Below, in pieces: positions 14,494-21,757 of a stretch of DNA of 25,000 nucleotides. Within the stretch, counting starts at the first letter, position 1. Each line of letters begins with the position of its first letter. The translations under genes were made by a program, and so were the position numbers. The stretch is from Symbiodinium natans (lineage: Eukaryota > Sar > Dinophyceae > Suessiales > Symbiodiniaceae): assembly GCA_905221605.1 (NCBI GenBank), contig CAJNDS010002468.1, forward strand, positions 662,501 through 687,500, given 5' to 3'. The notes under the pieces were generated by a model. The model was not told where the DNA came from. It saw only the letters and a list, made by a program, of their open reading frames with translations, and ran no database searches.

Positions 14494-14553
14494 GGTTTAG
14501 GGTTTAGGGTTTAGGATTTAGGGCTTAGGGTTTAGGGTTTAGGGTTTAGGGCT
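14494..14553 (+). repeat. TTTAGGG array
   Basis: Eight TTTAGGG-type units with TTTAGGA and GCTTAGGG variants. Confidence 0.88.
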
Positions 14554-14559
14554 AGGTCG

Positions 14560-15005
14560 AAGGATCAGTGGCAGAAGCCATAGGGATCAGAGGTGCAGGT
14601 GACTTCTTGTCCTGTCGTCCGGTGCGCCTACGCAGACCGTTCAGCAGCGGGAGATATTTGGGGATTTGCGATATGAAGGGTGTACCTTATTGGGGTCCTT
14701 ATTATAAGGGGATCCTACTATTTGCGGGTCTTTAAGGGGTCCCGCATTTCGTAAACACCCATATTTGTTATCGTCAGGTATTTGGTCGTACCAAGCCCTT
14801 GTTCTTGTTTAGGGTCCTTAACCTTAGACATCAATAGAGATCAGGGTTGCGAAGGATAGACGATCCCACTAAAGGATTGGATTTGCGAAACCAACCTAGT
14901 CCCACAACCCCAAACCCAAAAGCACCAAAACAAAACCCAATATGCAAAGCCCAGAACCCCCAAGCCCTCCACCCCACACCCTAAACACCGAACCTTAAAC
15001 CCCAA
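14560..15005. other. Unique spacer, possible unassigned exon
   Basis: Bases 14590-14680 are open in two + frames, one reading GSEVQVTSCPVVRCAYADRS, so an exon may lie here. Bases 14690-14760 have short self-complementary words (GGGGTCCTTATTATAAGGGG and GCGGG...CCCGC), probably a MITE remnant. The rest is decayed C-rich repeat. Confidence 0.35.
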
Positions 15006-15058
15006 ACTCCAAACCCTAAACCCTAAACCCTAAACCCTAAACCCTAAACCCTAAACCC
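15006..15058 (-). repeat. CCCTAAA array before zinc-finger exon
   Basis: Seven to eight CCCTAAA units running into the acceptor AAACCCAG. Confidence 0.92.
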
Positions 15059-15060
15059 AG

Positions 15061-15142
15061 CGCAGGCTGTTTGTCTCGTCGCCCAATGGCCAGAACCACT
15101 GCTTCGGCATGTGCCCCACGCCACTTCCGAAAACCTTCAGGC
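15061..15142 (+). CDS. Exon 1 of a four-exon chain: first half of a CCCH zinc finger
   Basis: It reads RRLFVSSPNGQNHCFGMC then PTPLPKTFR. The acceptor is CTAAACCCAG| and the donor is TTCAGGC|GTATGG. It enters in phase 0 and leaves in phase 1, agreeing with the next exon. The Cys of 'GMC' is the first ligand of a C-x11-C-x5-C-x3-H pattern completed by the next exon. CCCH fingers usually bind RNA. The acceptor is formed by the end of a CCCTAAA array. Confidence 0.68.
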
Positions 15143-15236
15143 GTATGGTTAGGGATTGGGGTTTAGGGTTTAGGGTTTAGGGTTTAGGGTTTAGGGTTTA
15201 GGGTGTAGGGTTTAGGGTGTAGGGTTTAGGGTTCAG
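15143..15236 (+). other. 94-nt intron made of TTTAGGG repeats
   Basis: It begins GTATGGTTAGGG and ends GGTTCAG. In between it is about 11 TTTAGGG-type heptamers (some TGTAGGG, TTGGGG). Both flanking frames are open and in register across it, so a telomere-type array serves as essentially the whole intron. Confidence 0.68.
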
Positions 15237-15290
15237 GGTCCTGCAAGGAGGGCGATGACTGTCTATTCAGCCATGAGAATATTGGACTTG
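15237..15290 (+). CDS. Exon 2: second half of a CCCH zinc finger
   Basis: It reads SCKEGDDCLFSHENIGL, carrying C-x5-C-x3-H exactly as in CCCH fingers ('CK.GD.C.FSH'). The acceptor is GGTTCAG| in phase 1. The donor is ACTTG|GTGAGC, a strong site leaving in phase 1. An alternative donor GAG|GTTTAG at 15302 gives phase 0 and would not match the next exon. With the previous exon it makes one CCCH finger, by homology an RNA-binding module. The neighbouring PPR gene is also an RNA-binding type. Confidence 0.7.
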
Positions 15291-15304
15291 GTGAGCAAGA
15301 GGTT

Positions 15305-15340
15305 TAGAAACCCTAAACCCTGAACCCTAAACCCTAAACC
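15305..15340 (-). repeat. Short CCCTAAA patch
   Basis: Four CCCTAAA/CCCTGAA units within the first part of the intron following the zinc-finger exon. Confidence 0.7.
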
Positions 15341-15373
15341 TCAGCTCGCAATAAATCTGCACCATGTTCCCAG

Positions 15374-15467
15374 ACCCCTTTGGAGGATCCAAAAGTAGAT
15401 CCCCATTTACAATTAGTAGTATAGGGTACTACTTTGGGGGTTCTGCCTTTTGGATCCTCTCAGGGGT
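15374..15467. mobile_element. MITE-like inverted-repeat element
   Basis: The arm GAGGATCCAAAAG (15383-15395) pairs perfectly with CTTTTGGATCCTC (15447-15459). The tips ACCCCT and AGGGGT extend the pairing outward with a small bulge. The 94-bp element sits just upstream of the copia fragment. Confidence 0.65.
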
Positions 15468-15469
15468 GC

Positions 15470-15805
15470 AGTTGGGAGGCCTGTCGCAGAGAGCGAGGCT
15501 CATTGCGCGGACTAGTGGAACCAAGATCCTGCCGACTAGGTGGGTTTTAGTGATGGAAGCACGACGGACGCCTTCGGGCGAGGGTCGTGTTGAAGGACCT
15601 GAAGTCCGTGGGACTTCCGGCAGTTCGTGAGGGCCAGTACTCTCCAACATCATCGTTGGAGAGTCTGCGTTTGGTGTTGGCGCTCAGCGCCCTATTGGGG
15701 TTGTCACTCGTTTCGATTGACATGTCAACGGCTTTTCTGTATGCACATTTGTCTGGTGAGCAGCAGGTCGTGAAATTGCCGTCCATCGCGATGCTGCTGC
15801 AGGGA
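15470..15805 (+). mobile_element. Ty1/copia reverse transcriptase 5' fragment, decayed
   Basis: The first frame carries ARLIARTSGTKILPTRWVLV (degraded start of the RT domain). A second frame carries DLKSVGLPAVREGQ, then SPTSSLESLRLVLALSALLG, then SIDMSTAFLYAHLSGEQQ, the block with the first catalytic Asp. It stops before ALYGL and YVDD. At least one frameshift joins the halves, so no product is expected. It overlaps the 11-kb fragment only at the 'STAFLYAH' block and is a separate insertion. It lies in the intron between 15290 and 16403. Confidence 0.83.
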
Positions 15806-16402
15806 TAAAAGCCACTTTGAGTTCTTTGCCCTGAACCCTAAACCCTCAACCGTTGTTTGGTCGAAGCGTACAATGAACTATTCTTAAAACTCTGAGGGGC
15901 GCCAGAGCCCCAGCAACCTCTAGCAGTCTTTTCGGGTTAGGGTTTAGGGTTCTGGGTTTAGGATTCAGGGCCTAAACCCTAAACCCTAGGTTCAAAACCC
16001 TAGGTTTGGGGTTTTTCAGGGTTGTTCTAATATGGTTTAGAAAGGTTGAGGTTCTTGTGGGTTTACGAGGCCAAGGTTAATTAGGGTCCAGGGTTCAGAG
16101 TCAAGTTTAGGGTTTACGGATTCGGGTTTACGCTCGGATGCGGAGCAGTACCCTTCTTTCCTGGTTTTGGTTTAGGATCTCTTCGGAACCTAATTCGACC
16201 TAGAACGGTGCCCTGTTTATCCTGGGTTGTTGGTGAAACCTAGTAGGGTTTTATGTCGAAGGTATAGGATCTATAGGGTTTAGGGTTTATAGGGTTTGGC
16301 GGATATAAGGTTTGAGGTTTACTGGCGAAAGGGGCTAGATAGTTTGGGGATTCGGGGTTGGGGTTTTCTTCAGGAAAAAAACTCATTGCTTACGCTTTGT
16401 AG
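15806..16402. other. Intron remainder, mixed repeats
   Basis: Decayed TTTAGGG and CCCTAAA patches (15835-15850, 15936-15990, 16270-16300) with unique DNA. It ends TTGCTTACGCTTTGTAG, a pyrimidine-rich acceptor. Confidence 0.45.
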
Positions 16403-16440
16403 CTGTGAGTCGAGATTTCGCCGAGACACTGTGGCACCAG
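16403..16440 (+). CDS. Exon 3 of the four-exon chain
   Basis: It reads VSRDFAETLWHQ after a split Ala codon. The acceptor is GCTTTGTAG| in phase 1, continuing from 15290. The donor is CACCAG|GTACGT in phase 0, the same strong donor hexamer as the exon ending at 2625. No domain is visible in so short a piece. The in-frame junctions on both sides are the main evidence. Confidence 0.55.
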
Positions 16441-16549
16441 GTACGTCCTTGTTCCAGAGGAGCGTGGCAACCGATTCCCGGCCGCCTGCCTGAATTCCTA
16501 GACCCGAAACCCTAAACTCCAAGCCCGGGAGCCTAAGCCCCAAAGAGGG

Positions 16550-16633
16550 TTTAGGGTTTAGGGTTTAGGGTTTAGGGTTTAGGGTTTAGGGTTTAGGGTT
16601 TAGGGTTTAGGGTTTAGGGTTTAGGGTTTAGGG
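16550..16633 (+). repeat. (TTTAGGG)12 perfect array
   Basis: Twelve uninterrupted heptamers inside the intron between the exons at 16440 and 16901. Bases 16640-16860 are unique spacer with nothing recognisable. Confidence 0.95.
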
Positions 16634-16900
16634 CTCCAAAGACCCTCTCGGGGCAAACCTGGCACGGGTTGAAAGCCGGACCCCGAAAACATTAAGCCCT
16701 AGCGTGCTTAGCCGCTTCGTTGAACTTTGGGACCTTCTTAGTCTCATTATCTTGCTCTAACACCCAAAAACCCTACCTTAAGAACCCGAAACCTACTTTT
16801 TTGGAGGCTATTGCTAGAAATCTCCTTGCAGGATTCCCAGGTCACCTACAAAAAAGTATCCCTAGACCCTAGACCCTAAACCCCAAAACCTTCCGGGGAG

Positions 16901-16983
16901 GTCTGGAGGCAGCTCGGCGGGGAGCGTTGGATCTACTCGGACGAGGCGCCCCAGCTGGCAATTTGTGTACCCTTACCCTGTGG
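16901..16983 (+). CDS. Exon 4 of the four-exon chain
   Basis: It reads VWRQLGGERWIYSDEAPQLA then ICVPLPC. The acceptor is TTCCGGGGAG| in phase 0, continuing the Gln codon at 16440. The donor is CTGTGG|GTTTAG, where the donor is the first bases of a TTTAGGG run. The amino acid mix looks like a folded domain (W, R, L, G, Y), not repeat translation, but I cannot name it. Confidence 0.58.
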
Positions 16984-17352
16984 GTTTAGGGTTTAGGGTT
17001 TTTGGGTTTTGGGTTTCGGACGTAGTATCAACCCATAAGACGCCTTTTAAAATCCTTATCGCCCTTAGCCATAAGACCTAAAGCCTTGAACCCTTAAACC
17101 CTAAGGCCCCTAAAGCCAAGACCATTAAGCCCTAAAGCCAAAGCCAGCAACCTCAAGTCCCCAAAGAGCCCTAAACTCCCATGGGCCCTATAAAGCTGAG
17201 ACCCTTGACCCCCCAAGCCGTTGATCCGTGAGCAGTGTTTAGGGCTTTAGGGTTTAGGGTTCAGGCCTAAACCCCCCACAACCCTAAACCCTAAACCCCT
17301 CAACCCTGACCCCCCCCCAACTCGCACCCGAACCGTGTTGGTCTATGAGCCT
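16984..17352. other. Spacer of decayed telomere-like repeat
   Basis: A short TTTAGGG patch, then a long C/A-rich decayed tract (CCCTAAGG, CCTAAAGCC). It includes nine C at 17310-17318. No exon supported. Confidence 0.5.
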
Positions 17353-17549
17353 TACTTATAGGTTCAGGGTACTTAGCAACCCAATTAAGACTGTACTTAT
17401 AACCCAATCAGGGTTTAGGGTTTGGGGTCTACCCTAGGTTTAGGGTACTTATATAAGTGTATCCGCTTCTAAGTCCCTAAGTACCCTAGTAGTAATTGGG
17501 TTAGAAGTACAGTTAGAGTTGGGTTATAAGTACCCCGAACCTCCAAGTA
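17353..17549. mobile_element. TA-bounded MITE, reference copy
   Basis: The left arm (17353-17408) begins TACTTATAGGTTCAGGGTAC. The right arm (17495-17549) in reverse complement begins TACTTGGAGGTTCGGGGTAC. About 45 of 55 positions match, including CTGTACTT and TAACCCAAT at the inner ends. Both tips carry TA. The 197-bp size, no coding frame and long inverted repeats fit a Tc1/mariner-type MITE. Truncated relatives are at 3486-3498, about 8500-8541, 11648-11713 and about 13318-13404. Confidence 0.75.
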
Positions 17550-17654
17550 GGTGACGTGCAGCAAATGGACTTTAAGAGGAACCCTGAACCCTGAATCCGA
17601 AAACCCTCAAGCGCCAAACTCTCAAATTCCCGAGCCCTGACCCCAAACCCTACG

Positions 17655-17740
17655 ATTTAGGGTTTATTTAGGGTTTAGGGTTTAGGGTTTAGGGTTTAGG
17701 GTTTAGGGTTTAGGGTTTAGGGTTTAGGGTTTAGGGTTTA
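17655..17740 (+). repeat. TTTAGGG array
   Basis: Eleven TTTAGGG units after TTTATTTAGGG, immediately upstream of a micro-exon. Confidence 0.93.
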
Positions 17741-17750
17741 TGTCCTTCAG

Positions 17751-17777
17751 GCGATGCAGGAGGACGACATGTTCTGC
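17751..17777 (+). CDS. 27-nt micro-exon candidate
   Basis: ATGTCCTTCAG| and TTCTGC|GTAAGG are strong splice sites around nine codons, AMQEDDMFC in phase 0. It is too short to assign; the phase relative to 16983 (phase 2) does not fit directly, so another exon would have to intervene. Confidence 0.4.
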
Positions 17778-17933
17778 GTAAGGAAGTTACAATACCCTAT
17801 CTGTCCATCTGTGAGATAAGGGGCCCGGCCTTGGCTCTTTCCAGAAATCGGGGTCCCGTTTTACAGCAATCCTACAAAGGGCACCCTTCTTTAGGGAATC
17901 GGAGACCCTCTTCCCAGTTTTAGGAAGAGCCCT
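17778..17933. other. Unique spacer
   Basis: It begins at the donor GTAAGG. It carries GGGGCCC/GGGGTCCC words reminiscent of the MITEs elsewhere, but no clear arms. Confidence 0.35.
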
Positions 17934-17956
17934 CCCCCCCCCCCCCCCCCCCCCCC
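17934..17956 (+). repeat. Poly-C(23) tract
   Basis: The longest C run in the window, 23 C, upstream of ATTAGTGAGCAG at about 17980, a possible acceptor. Confidence 0.85.
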
Positions 17957-17983
17957 ACACTGGGCCTGATTAGTGAGCAGTAC

Positions 17984-18300
17984 AGCCTTGTCTCAAAAGC
18001 AGCAGGACTGGTGTACACAACAATGACCTGCTGGATGGCACGATCCGGCTGCTAACCCTGCCGCTCGATGAGGCTACCATCGCCGGTGACGAATATCACA
18101 GTGTTTGGGCACAGATAGCCGAGCCGAGACCAGAATGAGGGGAAGCCAGAAATCCCAACATCAGGTGTCCTCTGCACAGCAGCCATCTGCAAGGACGTGA
18201 GGCCCGCATTGCGTCCAGACGGGCCTGCAGCTACGCATGTCATGGAAACCGTTCCAGCTGTTGTCAAAGTGAACATGAAGCGGCCTTATGTGCACAAAGA
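17984..18300. other. Longest repeat-free unique island
   Basis: About 315 bases without telomere-type repeats. The - strand is open for 74 codons (18052-18276) with a natural amino acid mix (TLTTAGTVSMTCVAAGPSG...). A + frame reads YSLVSKAAGL up to GGTGTAC. It may be an exon or a fragment of another retroelement. No family recognised and strand undecided. Confidence 0.35.
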
Positions 18301-18764
18301 CACCCATGTAAACCCTTGACCCTCTTAGCCCCTAAAACCGATGTTGTGAAGCTACAACCGAAACCGGATTTGGGTAGCCCTCATATAACCCCTTTAGCTG
18401 GTATAGGTCTTGGGATGTCTTTCGATTTTTTCACTTATTGAGCTGAATAAGATCATCTTCAGGAATATGTGCAGAGAGGCTTTTCAGGGCCATCCTGACA
18501 CAACCCCAAAACCCAAAAACGCTACAACCCTAAGACCCTGAAACCCTAACCACTTAAACCCTAACACCCTAAACCCCTGAAGCCCCTGAAACCCCTAAGA
18601 CCTTTAACACCTTAAATCCTAAACCCTAAATCTTACATGGGTTGGTGGTCTTTTTAAGTAGGGTTTCTGTTTTGCAGGGGGGGGGGGGTCTTATTAGGGT
18701 ATCTCGGGGACTATATTATGGACAAGGGTAACAGATAAAGAGGCCACCTTCCTTTATAACCTTA
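18301..18764. other. Spacer with decayed C-rich repeat and poly-G
   Basis: Loose CCCTAAAC-like words from about 18500, and TTTTGCAG followed by twelve G (18677-18688). No coding signal. Confidence 0.45.
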
Positions 18765-18856
18765 AACCTTAAACCCTAAACCCTAAACCCTAAACCCTAT
18801 AAACCCTATAAACCCTATAAACCCTATAAACCCTATAAACCCTAAACCCTAAAAAA
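18765..18856 (-). repeat. CCCTAAA array with (CCCTATAAA)5
   Basis: CCCTAAA units flank five perfect tandem 9-base CCCTATAAA units (18795-18839). Confidence 0.93.
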
Positions 18857-18882
18857 ACCCTATGAACTTTACAGTAGCTCAG

Positions 18883-18951
18883 ATGGGCCGCTGGTGTGTG
18901 GGCAGCAACTCCGTGCGCGACAGCCACTTTCGAGGAGCGATGGGGGGGTTG
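18883..18951 (+). CDS. 69-nt exon candidate
   Basis: It reads MGRWCVGSNSVRDSHFRGAM then GGL. The acceptor is CAGTAGCTCAG| and the donor is GGGTTG|GTTTAG, the start of a TTTAGGG array. It is 23 codons, phase 0 at both ends. CCCTAAA lies upstream and TTTAGGG downstream. The function is not recognised. Confidence 0.48.
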
Positions 18952-18953
18952 GT

Positions 18954-19020
18954 TTAGGGTTTAGGGTTTAGGGTTTAGGGTTTAGGGTTTAGGGATTAGG
19001 GATTAGGGTTTAGGGTTTAG
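18954..19020 (+). repeat. TTTAGGG array
   Basis: About nine units, two of them GATTAGGG, beginning at the donor of the preceding exon. Bases 19021-19238 are decayed G/T-rich spacer. Confidence 0.9.
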
Positions 19021-19238
19021 AGTTCACGGTCTGGGCATTTAGGGTTTCTACACGGTTTGGGGTTTTGGGATATAACGATTAAGGTTTAGGGTTTGGGGAG
19101 TTGGGTGTAGTTGTTAAGGCTGTTTTGTTTGCTTGGTGCGATGGGTTCTTTAAGGCTTTGGGTCTAGGATGATTTTTGCTTTAGGGTTTGTTCTAACTCT
19201 TTCTCTTTGTGAGGGTTGCATACTGTAGGGCTCTTTGC

Positions 19239-19364
19239 CCCTAAACCCTAAACCCTAAACCCTAAACCCTAAACCCTAAACCCTAAACCCTAAACCCTAA
19301 ACCCTAAACCCTAAACCCTATAAACCCTATAAACCCTATAAACCCTAAACCCTAAACCCTACAC
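19239..19364 (-). repeat. CCCTAAA array with (CCCTATAAA)3
   Basis: Eleven CCCTAAA units, then three CCCTATAAA, then CCCTAAA and CCCTACA. The same 9-base variant as at 18795, at the same 3' position in an intron. Confidence 0.93.
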
Positions 19365-19404
19365 CCTGCCTGCAGGAAGCGCGGGTTTCCTTTTCTGTCC
19401 ACAG

Positions 19405-19455
19405 AAGCACTTGGCTGCAAATGGCAGAAATCGGGCCCCTCGTGGCCCTCTCTAG
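19405..19455 (+). CDS. Exon candidate, possibly ending in a stop
   Basis: TTTCCTTTTCTGTCCACAG| is the best polypyrimidine acceptor in the window. In phase 0 (matching the exon ending at 18951) it reads KHLAANGRNRAPRGPL then TAG. Another frame stays open to about 19475 (EALGCKWQKSGPSW...). It could be a terminal exon or a longer internal exon in the other frame. Confidence 0.42.
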   Translation, partial: KHLAANGRNRAPRGPL

Positions 19456-19479
19456 GGGCTGTCAGGGCTTCTGTGTTAA

Positions 19480-19517
19480 GGTTTAAGGTTTAGGGTTTAG
19501 GGTTTGGGGTTTAGGGC
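19480..19517 (+). repeat. TTTAGGG patch
   Basis: Five TTTAGGG-type units after the exon candidate. Confidence 0.8.
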
Positions 19518-19636
19518 TTCTGGGTTTAATATATAGGGCTAGGCCTTCCGGAAGTAGGGGTTAGGACTCAAGAATATGGGCTGCTTTAGAACTCTTAACA
19601 TGATTTTGGAAGCCCTAAACTGTACCCATTCTGCAG

Positions 19637-19699
19637 GTCTGCCATAGGGCGCTGGCAAAGAGCAGCAGAATATGCAGGGCGCTTCTTCCGAAACACTAA
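19637..19699 (+). CDS. Weak exon candidate
   Basis: Acceptor TACCCATTCTGCAG| followed by VCHRALAKSSRICRALLPKH and a stop. There is no donor and no domain; it might be a terminal exon or chance. Confidence 0.25.
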   Translation, partial: VCHRALAKSSRICRALLPKH

Positions 19700-20445
19700 G
19701 CCCTAAACCTTAAACACCCCAGAAACCCCAAACTCCAAACCCAAAACCCATGTAGGGCTTATGGGGTTGAGGGCTGTAACAGGGCCTAGCCCCCAAAAAA
19801 AAACCTGAGTAAGCCCTTAGGGGAACCTTGAACCCCAAACCTGAACTAAACCCTGTAAACCCTCAACCCGCAACTCTATTGAAATTCCATGAACCCTAAA
19901 CCCCCCGGGCCCTACTTAAGAAAAGCACGACTTGCGGCGAAAAAGACCATCTCATCCTGCAAACCTCCACTGGCACAGCAGATGCTAAACCCGCAGGCCC
20001 TAAAGCCTTAAAGCCTGAACCTGCAAGCCCTAAACCTGTAGGCCCTAAACCTAAACCCTAAACCGGTAGGCCTAACCCCGTACCCTGCAGACCCGCGGAC
20101 CTGAAGCCTTTCACACCTCTAGACCCTGGAAGCCTTGAGCCCCCCCGACCCTGACCCATGATTCCTTATTGATAGCCTTTAAAGACGAAATCCCAAGACC
20201 CCAAACCCTGATCCCTTCGACTTCAACCCTTGTCTTAAAAGCCGAAACCCCAAACCCTAAAGCACTAGACCCCAAGACCTAAACCCTAAACCCTAAACCC
20301 TCAACTGTTGGACTTCAGCCCCGAACACTACACCCTGCAAGCACCTCAAACCCTTTCAACGACTCTGCCACACCCTGAAACTTGAAAAATGCCGACAGCC
20401 CTGAGCCCGAAATGAGCCTCAAAAGTCCTGCAGCAGGTTTGCAAA
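19700..20445 (-). repeat. Long decayed CCCTAAA-type tract
   Basis: About 740 bases of C/A-rich decayed heptamers (CCCTGAA, CCTGCAAG, CCCCAAA) with small unique pieces at 19915-19985 and 20155-20185. No exon supported. Confidence 0.6.
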
Positions 20446-20537
20446 GGGTTTAGGGTTTAGGGTTTGGGGTTTAGGGTTTAGGGTTTAGGGTTTAGGGTTT
20501 AGGGTTTAGGGTTTAGGGTTTAGGGTTTAGGGCTAGG
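20446..20537 (+). repeat. TTTAGGG array
   Basis: Twelve TTTAGGG units with one TTTGGGG. Together with the C-rich tract before it, it forms a large potential inverted repeat. Confidence 0.93.
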
Positions 20538-20574
20538 GCTTAAGTGGCTTAGAGAACCCTTATAAGAAGGCTCT

Positions 20575-20656
20575 TGCCCGAAAGAGTTCCTGCCAGCCGA
20601 GGCACCTGGGAGCGCAGCCCGACAAGATGCAGGCGGAAGCCGTGCTTCCTAAGTGA
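20575..20656 (+). other. GC-rich island, possible exon
   Basis: Open in two + frames, one reading EFLPAEAPGSAARQDAGGSR and ending at TAA just before GTGAGG, the other ERVPASRGTWERS.... Flanked by TTTAGGG on both sides. Frame and function undecided. Confidence 0.35.
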
Positions 20657-20657
20657 G

Positions 20658-20780
20658 GGTTTAGGGTTTAGGGTTTAGGGTTTAGGGTTTAGGGTTTAGG
20701 GTTTAGGGTTTAGGGCTTAGGGCTTAGGGCTAAGGGCTTGAGGGCTTGAGGGCTTAGGGCTTAGGGCTTAGGGTTGGCGT
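20658..20780 (+). repeat. TTTAGGG array grading into GCTTAGGG variants
   Basis: Eight canonical units then repeated GGGCTTA / GGGCTTGA variants. The remainder to 21190 is G/T-rich spacer without coding signal. Confidence 0.9.
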
Positions 20781-21192
20781 AGAGTTTGGAGATCGGGGGT
20801 TAGGCGGCTTAGATTTCAAGTTTTCCAGGGTTTGGGTAATCAGTAGCTAGAGTACGGGGGCTCTAGGGTTCAGATTGCGTGGGTAGCTAGAACTTGCCAA
20901 GAAATGGGATTCCGGGTTTAGGACTTTTTTTTCCGGAAACCCCCCCTGGATGCCTTCAAGAGGCCTCGTTTGAGGTTTGGGGTTTAGGTTGAGGGATTGC
21001 TGAAGGACAGTTGTGAGGAAACACAAGCTTGACGTTGAATCTCGAAAAGTTCTTTGTGTTTACGGTAGGTATTCCTTGTTCAAAGGTAGGGCCCTTTTGT
21101 GGGTTTTAGGGTTCAGGTTTCAGGGCCCTCTTGTGGGAGCCGGCTCTGTAAGGACTGCAGCATACTCCTGACTCCTGATAGGTTCAGGGGCC

Positions 21193-21328
21193 TACCCTAA
21201 ACCCTAAACCCTAACCCCTAATAAACCCTAAAAACCCTAAACCCAAAACTCAAACGCTAAACCCTAAACCCTAAACCCCAAACCCTAAACCCTAAACCCT
21301 AAACCCTAAACCCTAAACTGCCCTAAAC
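21193..21328 (-). repeat. CCCTAAA array before micro-exon
   Basis: About 17 CCCTAAA-type units with interruptions, ending AAACCCAG as acceptor. Confidence 0.9.
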
Positions 21329-21332
21329 CCAG

Positions 21333-21356
21333 TTCAAGCCAAGCTTTTCGCAGAAG
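21333..21356 (+). CDS. 24-nt micro-exon, penultimate
   Basis: It reads FKPSFSQK. The acceptor is CTAAACCCAG| and the donor is GCAGAAG|GTAGCA, phase 0 at both ends, joining in frame to the exon at 21627. The short length keeps confidence modest. Confidence 0.42.
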
Positions 21357-21409
21357 GTAGCAACCTGGGGACCATGGCTGTTCCTCTTACACAGTTTAGG
21401 GATTAGGGT

Positions 21410-21518
21410 TGGGATGCTCCCCCTGAAACTAGCAGCCCTTAATAGGGATTATAGTAGGGGGGTACCATCATCCCACCTAAGGACTGTTAGTATAAGGGGG
21501 GGGGGGGGGAACATCCCA
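21410..21518. mobile_element. MITE, 'GGACTGTTAGTAT' family, intact copy
   Basis: The left arm TGGGATGCTCCCCCTGAAAC + TAGCAGCCCTTA pairs with the reverse complement of the right arm, which reads TGGGATGTTCCCCC...TTATACTAACAGTCCTTA. The right arm carries an expanded run of 14 G (21496-21509). 109 bp, non-coding, within the last intron of the putative second gene. Confidence 0.68.
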
Positions 21519-21523
21519 AGTTT

Positions 21524-21583
21524 AGGGTTTAGGGAAACCCTAAACCCCAAACCCCAAACCCTAAACCCTAAACCCTAAACCCT
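21524..21583 (-). repeat. TTTAGGG/CCCTAAA switch point
   Basis: Two TTTAGGG units turn directly into CCCTAAA/CCCCAAA units with only GAAA between, giving a tight inverted repeat. Confidence 0.85.
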
Positions 21584-21626
21584 GCTTCGTACGTACTGCT
21601 GTCAAACACCTTTCCTGGTGTGGCAG

Positions 21627-21677
21627 GTGTGGTGTCGGTTCGATGAGGAGACGAAGAAGTGGAAGAAGGCCTGCTAG
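21627..21677 (+). CDS. Terminal exon with stop codon
   Basis: ACACCTTTCCTGGTGTGGCAG| is a pyrimidine-rich acceptor. The exon reads VWCRFDEETKKWKKAC and ends at TAG. The lysine-rich C-terminus and in-frame junction with the micro-exon ending at 21356 support a real gene end. CCCTAAA lies upstream, TTTAGGG downstream (21709). The protein family is not recognisable from this tail. Confidence 0.55.
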   Translation: MWCRFDEETKKWKKAC

Positions 21678-21708
21678 CTTTCTCCTAGGGGCTGTCTCAG
21701 GCGTGCTA

Positions 21709-21757
21709 GGGTTTAGGGTTTAGGGTTTAGGATTGGTTTAGGGTTTAGGGTTTAGGG
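21709..21757 (+). repeat. TTTAGGG array
   Basis: Six or seven units downstream of the putative gene end. Bases 21760-22045 are unique/decayed; an 81-codon - frame here encodes GFRAF-type low complexity and is rejected. Confidence 0.85.

Noticed and set aside
11190-15805. A single copia element split by insertions
   Set aside because: The RT blocks are in the wrong order along the + strand and overlap at one block, so two fragments are required.
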